A stretch of DNA of 64,000 bases from positions 5,617,102 to 5,681,101 of the forward strand of contig NW_002060944.1 in NCBI RefSeq assembly GCF_000150275.1, in the 5' to 3' direction. Below, one piece after another: positions 37,844-50,738 of the stretch. How positions within the stretch are numbered: position 1 is the stretch's first letter; every line of letters starts with the position of its first letter. The position numbers and the translations under genes were made by a program. The DNA is from Trichoplax adhaerens. Its lineage: Eukaryota > Placozoa > Uniplacotomia > Trichoplacea > Trichoplacidae. The notes under the pieces were generated by a model. It searched no databases. It saw only the letters and a program-made list of their open reading frames with translations, and had not been told where the DNA came from.

Positions 37844-40800
37844 ATGGAGTTAGAATCGATGCAGTTGACTTCTCCAATAATTATAACCAAACCTAGTAAA
37901 TCGAAAATTTCTATGATCAACCCAGGTTACAAGGTAAGCTTCAGATATGGCATATCTTCAATATCTTGCAATTTACATTTCCAGAACAATCGTCAAAATA
38001 CGCTTACGCTGTAACTTACTAATCTAACAGCTATTACAGTACTGTGGTGTCCAGTAGTCTCCCCTATATCGTACAGCATATTGAAGAGATGTATACAGTA
38101 TCCTAACTTTATTTTTACAGTTAAATTTTCTTGATAGGCTAGCAAGACAGGAAATAGCTCACCTTCTATTAAAATTGTGTATTGTTGTATAATGCTAATT
38201 CTAACCTCTAATGATGCTTGGCTACCCTAATATCTTTACCATAGTCTTTACTCATATAGCTACTGTAGTTGAAACTAATCTCATATTACCACTTTAGGAT
38301 GACGATGAAAATAACTCACTATCCTCACAACCATGCATATCTGACCAAGCAATAACTTATCTTATCAGTCGATTGGCTAAAAATCAGTTATCCCCTCTTC
38401 ACCGTGCAGCTAAAGAGGATAATGTAGAAATTATAATGTCTTTAATTACTTGTGGAGTAGGCGAGTTTGTAATGGACTAAATTTTTTATATTTCACTTTT
38501 ACTGTATTTTAAAAAATTAATTCTGTGTGTCGGAAATACGTGTAAAATAATATGGTATTGACTGATCTAGTGTTTGTACTTTCAGATGTTAATATTGCTG
38601 GAGAACACAATGTAACACCACTGCATATTGCAGCAAAATATAACCAGTTGGCAGCTGTACGAGTTTTAATAGCTTGTAATGCAGATGTCCAATCTGGTGA
38701 TATTAATTTAAATACACCGCTACATTATGCTGCCAAAGCTGGCCATCAGGATATCTGTAAGGTTAGTAGACTAGCAGTAGCACTATATTGCATAAGAATA
38801 CTTCATCACTTGGCCTATGCTTATTTTTTAATCACAAACATTAGAAATATTGAGTAAAGTAGAAACTTTAATATCTTAAAATTTTAAATTAATTGAGTAT
38901 AAGCTAAATTTTAATAGCTGATAAACTACGTATCTGAAAATTAACTTTGACTTAGTGTAAGAGGCAATTAAACTCAGAGTAGACTCCTGCAATACTTAAT
39001 AATATATGGAGAATATTTACCTCATTCAATTTTATACAACATAAGAAATCACGAACGATCAACAGGATATTTTTTTGTACATTGACAGGAGTTATTATAT
39101 GGTAATTAAAACTGATTAGTAACAGTACAAGTTCGTGCGGTTGTAGTTAAAGCTGATACTAGATTACATTCAATACAACAAATTATTCTGTAAATAAACA
39201 TTAAGTAGCACAAGTATCAAAAAATTACTTATCAAATGTCTATGTTTATGACTACTACTGTTTTATTAATTAGATATCCAACCACTAATTTTATACTTTA
39301 TTTACAATAGGCAGAGACTAGTCATACTTACCAAAATTTCGTAAACCCAGAGATTTCTTTTGCATTATTACTTTGATGCAAAGTTAGCTTTGAACAATAC
39401 AGTAATACCTCACTATTTTTTACTACAGGAACTGTTAAATAACCAGCCGTTTATGATCGACAATAAGAATAAGAAAGAAATGACAGCGTTGCATCTTGCC
39501 TGTATTCACAACAGAAATTTCGTCTGCTCCTATCTGGTATTCACGCCATTCTAAATACTTGTAGATTAATTGGCTAGTAAACCTATTTCCAACAGTTATA
39601 AAACTATAGCTAATGTATTGTTACTGCAGGTTGAAAAAGGTACTGATGTAACCACTAAAACTGAAGATGGTAGCATACCAATCCACATAGCCGCCAGTAG
39701 AGGCAATACAGAGCTAATGGAAATATTTCTTGACGCCGGAATGAAAAACTTGATAGCGCGCAATGATCACCTTAGCAGACGTAACTACGATGGGGCATCT
39801 ATTCTTCATCGAGCAGTTCAATGCGGACAGGAAAAGGTTATATCTAGCCCATGTAAAAATGATATCATAGCTATTGTTTACCAAAATAAAATCAAGCGAA
39901 CTAAATCTTTACAAGTAGATTTCTAAATAACACTCCAGCTAATCCTAATTAAATAAACTCTGATCAAATTTTACAACGGCTAATTTATTTTTTAGGTAGT
40001 CATGTTCTGCTTGAATGAAGGTGTCGAAACTAATGTTTGTGATGTAAGTAGCGCAGAATATACAAAGTATCACTAAGTTTAATATTGTACAATATCGTAG
40101 TTTTATTCTATCAAATTCTTACATTGCGAATAATTTTGAGTGGAACGTATAATTTTAATTCATATAACGCTATCAATGTCATGAAGTTATTGCTATCAAT
40201 ATTACTATCTACTTATAACTTAAACTTTGAAGATCTTCGACGATCACTAACTCATCGGCTGATAATTAATTATTATTGATGAAAAAAATCGCTATTCATG
40301 TATTACTACAACTACGTATTTATACTAATAGCAAACATTATACGTTGTAATAATGCCTAGAAAAATGGTCTGACTCCTTTACATATAGCAGCAATCAATG
40401 GAAATGATTCTATTAGTAGAATCTTACTGACGAAAAGATCTACAATCGATGCACGCGATAATTATGATCGCACACCGTTGCATCATGCCACTTCCCTAAA
40501 TCGATTAAATATTGCAGAAGTTCTTATTAATGCAGTATGTATATTATAAAACTATCCTATCAATAAAAAATATGTGCCTAAATTGCCAGAAATTCATCTA
40601 GCTTTGCTACTTCTCTAAGTCTCTGCTAGGGTATTAGCGATACTCATAATTCGATAGAAAATAGCTAATATTATCAAAATTAGAACTAATTTTATATACC
40701 TGAATCGTATAAATTTATTATTAAAATACATCGAAATTGATAAAATATTTCATAAACAAGCATCACTTAATAGTACGATAATTCTTCTTGTATTTTGTTA

Positions 40801-43800
40801 GGGCGCCGGCATTAATATTTCAGATAGCAAGCAAACAACTCCCTTACTTTATGCAATTGCAAATAACCATTTACAATCTGCTCAGCTCCTAATCAATCAC
40901 AACTGCAGTATCAAGGCTGTCGATCAATTCGGTCGAAATTGCCTTCACATAGCAGCTATTGGAAGTGATGATGACTTAAACTTACTAGAGTATTTACTCT
41001 CGGTAGGTAACCGAATTATACTTAGCGCTCATTAAATACCGAATATTTTATTGTGTTCGATAGCATAAAGAAACAGGATATTAGGAGAACTGAAATTTCT
41101 TTTTCTTCATACAGATACTAAATTCTACTTGACAGTTTAAATATGTACTATAGTACCGTTTTCTATTCTACTGCAATTGTCAGTTCATAACCATTAGCCT
41201 ATTCTTAGAATGAAAGTGATCAATTTGATCAAACAATACTTTATAACCTATCTGTTATTTTGGAGGTTTTGAATTATTTCACAATTAAGTTAGCTATTGG
41301 CTATCGATAAAGATAAAGTTCACTTTTATAGATAGATGGAGCTCCAGATATTAATTCTAGGGATAATTATGAACGAACGCCAATGCATTACCTTTGTAAC
41401 AGAGGGAATATAAAGGTTACAATTGCTATAACTTCCTTTCGAGGCGTAACCATTTACCAATTATCTTGCTAAGCTTATACTAAAAATTTATTCCTATCAG
41501 GGAGTGGAAGTATTATTAAATTATGAGCCAGATTTAAGAATATTAGATGAAGATGGTAATAACTGTTTGCATGTAGCTTGCAAGTAAGTTAGCTTAGAAA
41601 TTAGCTATAAAAGATCCATGAGTCATAATATTTCTTTCGTGTCCGTTACGTCTGTAGTTGTAAAATGTGTGGAGTAATGTGCAATACTGTTGTGGTACTG
41701 GTACACCTTGTAATATCACTTCATGATATTCATAGATAAAGTCGGGTACAACTTAAATAAAATCACTTCTTGTCTATTCGTTAAGGCATATTACTCGTCA
41801 CAGAGCAGTTCTTAACAGTGTCAATTATTTGTTTCCTTGATCAGAGTTACAGACACAGGTGAATGGGTAGATATTACTACTAGCTAGTAGATATATCATT
41901 CAGTACCTTTCTAATTGCTTACAATATATAAAAAATGCTATAAATTCTCCAGAACTTACAGATTCGGGTTTCAATTACTATCGATATTAGAAATATTCTA
42001 AGGTAGTTTATCATCATTCGTAACTTTGCACGCACGTACCTCAAGAGAGTATTGTACGCAGATAGATGGCGCTGTAAATATATTTTAATAATACAGATAC
42101 CTTTTCTTTAATTTTTTTCATTTTGCGCAATTTAAAGTATCGGTAATCATTTCCTGTTTAATTTACTTCCGAATTACTGTACACCTGTATTTAATCTTGC
42201 AAATGGTTATACTATTAACCTTGTTCTAGGCTAGGAGCCTTGGATATCGTTAAAGTCTTATTGAACGACTTTCCTCGTCTAATGTGTAGTGAAGGAGAAG
42301 GCAGCAGTAGTTCATTGCATATCGCTGTTTTAAATAACAACTTGCATGTCGCTAAGTTTCTAATAGAACGAGGAGCCGACATTAATCGAAGGTAAATTTA
42401 AAACTTCTATTATCTATGTTACTTACAGTTATTGGCAGCGTTTATGTACACTAGGATTCAAAGATATCTTACTTTGTGTAAAATAATATGAAACTATAAA
42501 CGTATCATTACCTGTATAACCTATTTTGAATATAAGGGATGGCAGCTATCGTACTCCATTAGATATCGCCTGCAGTAATGATTATATACAAATTGTTAAA
42601 ATGTTACTTAAATGCGATGCTTCCATTAATGATACCACCAATCAATGGGAGGTAAATATATTGCATGCATTATCCTTTGGCCTATTAGATAGCTATATGG
42701 GTTATTATTATTTTCCATAATTATCAACTGGATTAACGCATTCTATGGCTTTATCTATAATCAGGAATCAGCGTTGCATATAGCAGCACGATATGGCCAA
42801 GCTGATATTGCAAAGTTATTATTAGATCATGGAGCAGATGCGATGATAGAAAATAGTGATGCCAAGAATTGTTTAGAGATTGCAATTCAGCAGTGCCAAA
42901 AGGATGTAGCAATCGAAATTGCAACAAGTTCATAGTAAATCATAGTCTATTTCAATGCTTCAATTTTTTCGATATATTCACTTTAAAGTTATGTTGTATC
43001 ATTACAGAATAGCCAATGCTATAGAATAATACAAGCCTATAGTGAATATTTTTCGAGTGGTATTTGTATTAATTACTGGAATTTTAAACTATTTATAGTA
43101 GCCGAGAAATTTTGACCAAAGTAGGATCCGATAAAATAACAACGATGCAAAGCATAATTCAGTGGAACCCAGACGTTGCAGCTGTTAGTTGACTCGTATA
43201 ATTGTACTTCTTCATTTTGGGAGGCAGTTTAAAAAATTAAATTGTAATGTATGGACTGTATAAAGCTAGCAGGATATAGTGATTTTTTCCTATGTGTGGA
43301 GATAAGTTGCGTTGAGTTAGTTTATAATATTAAATTGCGATTTATAGATTAAATACGGCTAGCAGAGTACATTGATTTTTCCATTATTTGGAGATACGTA
43401 GCATTCTACGCTAAATTTTGCTTTGCAACTCTGGTGCTATTGCCTGAAATCATACAATACGATCACATTCACTCTTGTAAAATTATACCACCTTTATTAT
43501 TACATCATGTATTAAAGATATCTACTTCATTGATGTTATCTAGATCATCATGGATAAGTATATTACCAAGATTCCAATAAGTACCAGCGATTCTAAAAGT
43601 GTCATCTCAGTATGTTCTAAAATTTAATTGCAACATATAATCTGATATTATCAATAAGTGCTAAAGAAATAGAATTTTTAAAGCTTATTCTAAAATTAAC
43701 GCTAAATTTTGGTAATGCTGAAGATAGACTAACACTAGCGACGTGTACTTTGAATAACTTTTTAGTGTCAACTTAGTACTAGGGACAGCTAAAAGTTAGT

Positions 43801-46800
43801 TAGGCCCGACAGAGTTTTAGTGATAGTATACAAAACTGCTGCGTCTTAGCAAAATAGTTTAAAATAAGAAATCATTTAATAAAATCATGTAATTTTATGA
43901 AGGTAGAATACGATTTTACAATACTAGACCCAGGAATCGAGTTTGAGGATACTCACAACTTCCCGAATGGAACAGGTAGTTTCAACGCTCTTAAGGTACA
44001 GGAATAGCCTATCACCCTTTTATCATTGTTCGAAGCTATTTCTAGTTAATTTTAACTCCATAAAGCTTATATTATACAAAAAATATCAACTTTTATCATT
44101 GTTCAACTAAATTTTATCTCATAGACAATTGTATCTTCCAAACATAACCGTCTGCTAGAGCACCCACTACCTGCTAAACTTCTCGATACAAAATGGTAGA
44201 TCACTACTTCTTTCACAAATAATTATCAAAATACTTATTCAGAATTCAGTCATTCTTAAAAATGTCAAGTATCATTTTAACGTTTCCTAATTACAATATA
44301 GGTCCAGATTTGGTCGTCATGTTTATTGGAGCAACTTAGCCGTTTATATTTCCTTTGTCTTTGCATTTAGCGTCTATGTTATAGAAGTAACAAGATACAA
44401 GCAAAGCTTATTTCCAGAGGTTAAATTCATAGGCTTTGAAAGAAATAGTTCAGTAAGCACAGTTAAGCCATCTACAATTCCATCCACTGTCAATCATACT
44501 ACTCATAATCCAATCAACACCACAACGATTGATGTGGTAAGTTTAGTTCTAAGTCCTTTGTCGATTTGGCAGGCTTTGTAGCGTTTCTAAATCTACTGTA
44601 GAGTGATAAATTCTATTAGTCGACAGCTTTTCGGAGTATCTTCCATTGAATAATATTTACATTAATCCAGGTAAATAATCAATATTATAATTTTTTAACT
44701 CAGGTCTTACAAGAAAAGATACCATTGCTAATTTTCCTTCGAATGTGGATCGGTATATTTTCGGGAATCAACATATTACGAGAGATCTTTCAACTTTACC
44801 AAGAGGTAAAAGCTATATGATTGGAATTGTTTATGATTAAACTATTCAATTCTTAGAAGTATCAATTGAATTAATAAATAATTTTTAATTATAAGAGATA
44901 GAAGATGGAATTTAGAAAATATCAAATCTAATTTGTTTCACTTTACAGCGTCTTAATTATTATTTAAACCGAGAAAATTACGTGGAACTCGCATTGCACA
45001 TCATAGTCCTCCTATTTATTACCAATTCTAACCTTAATGGATATTTTTGGTGTATCGGAAGCTTAGCTATTCAACTCTCTTTCATGGATTTAGTTTTATT
45101 TTTAAGAAAGTAAGGATAAGAATAGAACGCTTACGAGTATGGTTAAACCAGCAGCTCTGTTAATCCGTTAGTCCTTCTCTTACAGAAATTATTTTTAAAC
45201 CAGTACGATATTCTTCTAGTAATTGTTGTAAATATTCATGATTATCATCTCTAGGCTTCCGTATATTGGGAAATATGTAGTTATGATGCGATCTGTAGCT
45301 ATTACTGCTTTAAAGGTATATGTATATATTGGTAGACATAAGTAAATGTTGATAAGCTACTGCAATATAAAATCTTTACTAGTTGCTCCACTCGGTTGTT
45401 CAAGATTTTTATTTACTCCGTTATTGCAGCTTTACTATTACAGTAAATTTAATACGCAATAGTAAATTTGAATTTTTTTGATCATTTCGATTAAAATTAT
45501 CGATAATCGATTTTTGATTTAGGTTACTATCATTGCTGTCATTCTGATGGTAGGGTTCGCTATTAGCTTTGGTATGCTTTGTAATCAACAGGTTAGTAAA
45601 TATTCTATTGACTGATATTTGGCATTAGCTTTACATACATGATGTACAGCACTATATTTGCTAAGGTTAATATGTAAAAATACTAAGATCAGAACTTTAC
45701 TCAAGACCAATTAGAACATCAAACAGATACAAGTATACCCTAGTGCCGTAATTCCTTATTGGAGATCAATCTGTTCAAAGCGTTTGCTTTTTTAAACTTT
45801 TACAAGTAGTCTTATATACTTTTCCAGCTATCACGATGATAACGAGAATTAATAATTAAGCCAACTCACCATATATTTGAAAATAACCGCCAAAATACAA
45901 TATAGCATTCTTACTGATTAATCAATTTGCCTTATAAAACTAGGATTGCATAAAAAATACCTAATGTTCTGTTATCGCGTTATTTCGAAATAAAAGCGAC
46001 AGTAGTAGGAAGATAATTATTTATTCATCAGTTATGATTGCATAGACTTTGCATTCTGATGACAAGATTTGTACTTTCTATGCAGATAATTTCAGACAAT
46101 CACAGATTGTCAGTTTATTCAATTTCTATTCGTATGTAACAGAGCTTGCATAAGTAAAATAGAAATACAATTAAAGAAGCCCATAAGCGAATTTCTAATA
46201 TTCACTTTATGTAGGCGGCTTTCCACACTTTCGGATTATCATTTACTAAAGTTGTCGATATGACGGTTGGAGAAATCGACTACGATACGTTATTATCCGG
46301 TATAAGTACTGGTGTCATAACTTATCCGAACAGCTACGTGCTAATTCTCGTTCTAATGGTCTTCATTTTCTTAATGCCTATCCTAATTATAAATTTAATG
46401 GTGAGTTATCAACACGAGCATAATTCTAAGATAAAAATAACGTTACTGTGTTATCGCAACATTCTTAGTTTCACTTATCAGAGTTATACAAATGCTACCT
46501 TTACATAGCGTGTACCACTCTGCGCGCATATACTTACGTGTAATTTACTATGTATTGCACATTATTTAATGACATTTTGGCCGTTAGCGTACATCAGGAA
46601 TAATATGATTTGAGTTAGTTACAAGTAGAAATCTTCATTATCCGATTTCATAGGTCGAAACTAGCCTATTATAGTCACTTAAATTATTGCAAATAATTAG
46701 TTACTAGCCATTCGAAATCTGTTATGATATTGTACTCTTTGAATCTGCGATTTTGCCTTGTATAGATTGGCTTAGCCGTTGACGACATTGCTGAAATAGA

Positions 46801-47337
46801 GAAGGCGGCTGCTCTTCAACGGTTAGCCGATTTAACCGAATTCTTCTATAATATCGAAAGAGCAGTACCTACCTACTTTCGGCGATTTTTTGCCTTAGAT
46901 AAAATCACTTGTATGGAAACTAAAAGAAACGGTGTAAGCAACACTGTCTCATAGTAAAATGATAGATTTAACATACTTAAATATCTATTACAACTACTCT
47001 TTAACCATAAAGTACCACTTTTACTGGTAATATATCAATCAGTGATGATCAGATTATGTATTGAATTTCTAGAATATGATTAAAGAGGATAAGAAGGATT
47101 TGATACAAGATCGCATTAATTTCATTCGAGACATAAATGACAAGCTGGAATCACAAGATTTAAAGTAATACTGTAGTACAACATAATAAATATTTTTATT
47201 AAATACCTATCTTGAAAACCATAATTCGTTCATACCTATATTTATGCTATTTCAGGTTAGAAAATCTGGATTTACAGTTTGATATCATTCAACAAAATCT
47301 TGAAAAACTACTTCATCAATCATCACGAAATGATTGA
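37844..47337 (+). CDS. TRPA1-like: Gene D: complete TRPA1-like ankyrin cation channel
   Basis: Complete gene, about 1083 aa. Exons: 37844-37933, 38298-38460, 38586-38761, 39429-39536, 39630-39836, 39996-40043, 40361-40534, 40802-41002, 41332-41415, 41501-41583, 42230-42391, 42537-42651, 42765-42934, 43099-43183, 43544-43609, 43903-43995, 44125-44195, 44302-44536, 44704-44805, 44949-45109, 45255-45315, 45523-45591, 46215-46400, 46766-46933, 47073-47164, 47256-47337. The start ATG has an AAAATGG context; its N-terminal exon (30 codons) does not resemble those of B or C. Ankyrin repeats run to about residue 593, the S1 exon begins near residue 699, and pore/S6 (exon 46215, filter VGEIDY) ends near 970. 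The TRP-like segment reads IGLAVDDIAEIEKAA: the otherwise invariant glycine of AVGDI is aspartate here. The S1-S2 loop is long and Thr/Asn-rich with three sequons (NSS, NHT, NTT). Second-exon phase requires a GC donor (GCGAGT) at 38461. Tail is Leu/Gln/Asn-rich and ends at TGA. Confidence 0.92.
38461..38462 (+). other. Probable GC splice donor in gene D, exon 2
   Basis: Exon 2 ends GTAG followed by GCGAGT. No GT nearby keeps the phase-1 junction that joins to AT at 38586 (Asp-Val-Asn, as in its paralogues). The downstream GTAATG at 38470 gives the wrong phase. Confidence 0.7.
43237..43411. repeat. Diverged ~93-bp tandem duplication in an intron of gene D
   Basis: TTAAATTG at 43237 and 43330 opens two copies that share CTAGCAG, ATTGATTTTTCC-like and TGGAGATA segments. 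It lies between exons 43099-43183 and 43544-43609. Confidence 0.5.
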
Positions 47338-47537
47338 AGGCCACTAATTGATTGATTTTTTCTAAGATTATTGTTTAATATATTAATAATATGCACTTTA
47401 ACATCACAAATTGGTTCTAAATGGATTATCTGTTTTCAGTAATTCCTGTGTCTTTATTTTTTCTTATTTCCTAACAATAACGAACAAAAATTACATTATT
47501 TATCACTATTACTTGCAATTATACGTATTATTATTAT

Positions 47538-47543
47538 AATAAA
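47538..47543 (+). terminator. Candidate poly(A) signal of gene D
   Basis: AATAAA 200 bp after the gene D stop; I saw no closer canonical signal. No convincing close AATAAA was seen for genes A or E. Confidence 0.35.
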
Positions 47544-47857
47544 TGGCTTCATCATACGAATATACTTGATAGACTTGATATAATATTATTTATTACCTAT
47601 TTATTTATGCCATTCTGACATGTTACGAAATTATAAAACCATTCCATCAAGTGAATATATTCAAATAATTTAATTTATAGTTTTATTCAAATCTTTAATT
47701 CTTTGCACGTTTCCTTAAATGATACCCGATATGAATAATTCCATCATGTGAATATCTAATATTACGCGATGCTATACCTGCGTATAGCTCGTGACTGATT
47801 TCTAACTACGGTATGGTACGGTATAGTACTGAAGATGTAATTACTGCTGTATAAAAC

Positions 47858-47900
47858 ATAAACATATATAGCTGTATGTTATAATGTTATATATGTTTAT
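47858..47900. repeat. Perfect 13-bp inverted repeat (hairpin) in the D-E spacer
   Basis: ATAAACATATATA (47858-47870) and its exact reverse complement (47888-47900) flank a 17-bp loop. It could form a cruciform or an RNA hairpin if transcribed; it is AT-only except for one base pair per arm, so chance is possible. Confidence 0.4.
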
Positions 47901-48720
47901 ACCGCAGATGCGCTGATATGTGTTTTGTAAGGTACTTTTCTGATATGAATACAAAGCATCAGTTGCGCTGACACTGTTAGTCTGCTACTGATAAAGATAG
48001 TTTTAGTTTAGTAGCAGCCTACTTGCTCAGCTCTTACATACTGCACAGTAAGCTAGACCACATACGATACTGTATGCTACATAAATCAGTTAACTTAATT
48101 ATTAAAGAGAGAAAAGTACGCACTATGCGCCTCTTGATATTGCACATTCACGTTACTACAGTTTCATTTATTGCTAGTAGACCCTCGCTCGTTACACTGC
48201 GCGTACTATACTTAATAGAAGATCATAAAATTAATTGAAAATTTACAGCGCTACGTAGACTGTAGTGCTGTACTGCATCTTTTAACTTACTGTAAGATTT
48301 CAAGAAATCAAGATTGAAATTTAATTTGATATATTTTTTTATGTCGTTATAAGTTATAATGATCGGAATACTGTACTCTAATAAATAAAAATAGTACGCG
48401 TATATGCAGTATCTTAATTATAATCAGATAGATTTGTATGTCCATACATATAATGTGCTCAGTCATCAACAGTATCCTACCATATTCTGTGCGAAATATA
48501 TCAAGCGAGCTTACTAGTGCCCAATCTAAATGATACGAACAGTACTAAAGGGATTGAAAGTTTTGAAACTAAATTAAAAGGTAATTCATGGCCCAAGTAT
48601 ACAGGTATAGCATTGTTTAGAAACAGTGTCGTGTTAAGCAGTATGTTGTACCTATAGTATCTTGTAATATATAGACTTCCTCTGGTAGTAATACGTACTG
48701 TAGTGTTCGATGGCAATGTC

Positions 48721-49210
48721 TTTCTTGGCTTGAATTAGTAGACAAGAGACGCTTTTCAATTAGCTAGTACTGTACTGTGCCATATACTGAGCAAATCACA
48801 TGCACAGTGAGCCATCATATTACACCATATATATTATGCAGTAACCGAGAACAGGTATAGTAATATCGAGTAGTCGATAGTAAGGTCTCCCTTGGCTTAA
48901 ATTAGTAGACAAGAGACGCTTATGGACCGTATACCGATGAAATGGCATGCACAATTCTAATTAGCGATCATACTACACCATATATATTATGCAGCAACCG
49001 AGAACAGGTGTAGTAATATCGAGTAGTCGATAGTAAGGTCTTCCTTGGCTTAAATTAGTAAACATGAGACGCTTATGGACCGTATACCGATGAAATGACA
49101 TGCACAATTCTAATTAGCGATCATACTACACCATATACATTATGCAGTAAGCGAAAACAGGTAAAGTAGTATCGAGTAGTCGATAGTAAGGCCTTCGTTA
49201 GCTTGAATCA
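48721..49210. repeat. Three-copy 153-bp tandem repeat upstream of gene E
   Basis: ACACCATATA recurs at 48822, 48975 and 49128, an exact 153-bp period. Each unit also carries ATCGAGTAGTCGATAGTAAGG, then (C)CTTGGCTTAAATTAGTA and a GAGACGCTTATGGACCG block. An earlier partial copy of the CTTGGCTT-AATTAGTAGAC part starts at about 48724. The second and third units differ at only a few positions, so this is a fairly young minisatellite. ATCGAGTAGTCGAT is itself near-palindromic. Confidence 0.75.
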
Positions 49211-49300
49211 ATTAGAAATAGTAGGAGTTTAAGCTTTAGCAAGTGTGTGAAAAGTGAACGTCCAATCGTCCATGACCAAATCAATTCAACATAAATTTCA

Positions 49301-49350
49301 ACGAATGACGTCATATGCTCCTATTGATTGACATTCAGTCCGTCATTCGT
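49301..49350. promoter_or_regulatory. Palindromic CRE-type site within a perfect 10-bp inverted repeat
   Basis: ACGAATGACG (49301-49310) and its exact reverse complement CGTCATTCGT (49341-49350) flank 30 bp. The left arm overlaps a complete TGACGTCA palindrome (49306-49313), the consensus site for CREB/ATF bZIP factors in animals. It is about 1.4 kb upstream of gene E's coding start, in a stretch less AT-rich than its surroundings. Promoter or enhancer function is inferred. Confidence 0.4.
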
Positions 49351-50106
49351 CTATACGGGTTATGGCTATTCTCTTCCTCTTCTAGCCTTCGGTACTATAG
49401 TGCCGCTACTATACAGTAAACTTAGATGGATTAACCTAGACTCTTATAAGACTAACATCTGTGTTGATATACGAGTTGATTATTGACTTGTTTGTTTTGT
49501 TTTCTAGCCTCAGTTGGCTTGGCTTCAGCCGCGTAATAATACAACAATACAATCCGCCAACTGCTTGATTTTCAAACGATTCACTCTACAGTGTTCGTGT
49601 ACACTGGCTTCAGCTACAGGAAGGATCGTGCTCATTTTAGTTGACTTGAACCATTCTAGGAAAGGGCTTGTTCGATCATTGCTACCTCTAGTATAGAGTC
49701 AGGAAGAAGATTGGCGAGAAAAATTGATGGTCTTGGAAAATAAATCTTCCATGTAAGTCATTAATAACGACATGTACACTGGTACAATGTACTTTAAATC
49801 AATTTTTCTTATGTTAGGTCCATGATTTAAATGAATTATCGCAATAGTAATATTTACTGAACCTTCATCTACCAGCACATACAATATCAAGTCATTTTAA
49901 TTGCAATAAAGGAAGTTGATTTTTTACATCGAAATTGGAAAACGAAGGTAAACATGCTGCTGTACAGTACTTCTGGCAGATATTTTACGAATATGGATCA
50001 TTCAATAAAAGTGTTTATCAATCCTATCGTGTAGATGCACTAGTGTTGATCATTAATAATATAGATTACAATACAGTAACGGTACAGTTTATATAAGTTA
50101 TGGCAT

Positions 50107-50390
50107 CAGAAGGAATATCTTTTAGTAGTGCCTGGTAAGAAGTTACTTCATGGCATGGCATTGAATGTCATACTTAAACATCAGCTGGTGTTGATCCTAA
50201 TTGACTACAGCACACTACTATACAAATAACTGCAAGTTGTTAACCAGTATAAATTATCGTATAGTAAAACGAGCATCTTCTTAAGTAGCCTGTGGTAAGC
50301 AGTTACATCATGGCATATCGTTCAATAGAGTATTTTATTGAAGTCCAATTTCATACTTAACATGAACTGGTGTTGGTATTAATTGACTAC
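50107..50390. repeat. Diverged ~160-bp duplication in the D-E spacer
   Basis: Two copies, about 50107-50208 and 50267-50390, share AAG..GTTAC.TCATGGCAT, TCATACTTAA and CTGGTGTTG.T.TAATTGACTAC. The second copy coincides with the minus-strand frame at 50335-50544; the first has stops in the equivalent frame. Confidence 0.5.
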
Positions 50391-50544
50391 CGTCAAAATA
50401 AAGCCGAGTTGTTGATCCATTCTGGCATAGTAAGGAGTTCATCTTGGTATATACGATATGCCATAAAATCAACTTTGATACTTTCATTGAATGTATGGTA
50501 ACTTGACTAGATGAAATAGACTTCAAGTCAATCTTAACTGACAT
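50335..50544 (-). pseudogene. Possible decayed SUMO/ubiquitin-like fragment
   Basis: A 69-codon minus-strand frame. Its second half reads MNSLLCQNGSTTRLYFDGSQ followed by LIPTPVHVKYEIG, which resembles the SUMO/Rad60-SLD core pattern (helix-YC..NG....RF.FDG..L...TP..L.MEDGD). The beta-1/2-like start (VKIDLK...VTIHS) is also compatible. There is no C-terminal Gly-Gly, the frame ends early, and neighbouring diverged copies are broken, so a pseudogene or low-grade similarity is likely. Unrelated to the TRPA genes; could be chance in AT-rich DNA. Confidence 0.25.
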
Positions 50545-50738
50545 TATTACAAGAAATGAGCGATATGAGCATTCTTCTTTTTATAGTCCTATCTTAACTC
50601 CCTTGTTGTTTATTAGATTGATGGTATATTTTGGCTTATTATGCTTAAGTTTAGGTTGATTAAGGAAAAGTGTCAATTGACTACCAAATTAAGTAGGAGA
50701 CATTCTTTTGTACAACCCAATTGGATTTAACTGACAAA

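Larger units (their letters stand above)
47338..50738. other. D-E intergenic spacer
   Basis: The longest spacer (3.4 kb) and the richest: a hairpin, the 153-bp tandem repeat, the CRE-type inverted repeat, diverged duplications and a possible SUMO-like fragment on the minus strand. A pyrimidine-rich acceptor before 49508 and a GTAAGT donor after 49752 bracket possible untranslated or small coding exons of gene E, including an acidic frame from about 49702. None can be joined confidently. Confidence 0.5.

Noticed and set aside
47858-47900. Inverted repeat as a miRNA or other structured RNA gene
   Set aside because: Only 13 mostly A-T pairs; too short and weak for a pre-miRNA hairpin.
48023-48238. 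71-codon + frame in the D-E spacer
   Set aside because: Composition and lack of splice partners or similarity look like a chance open frame.
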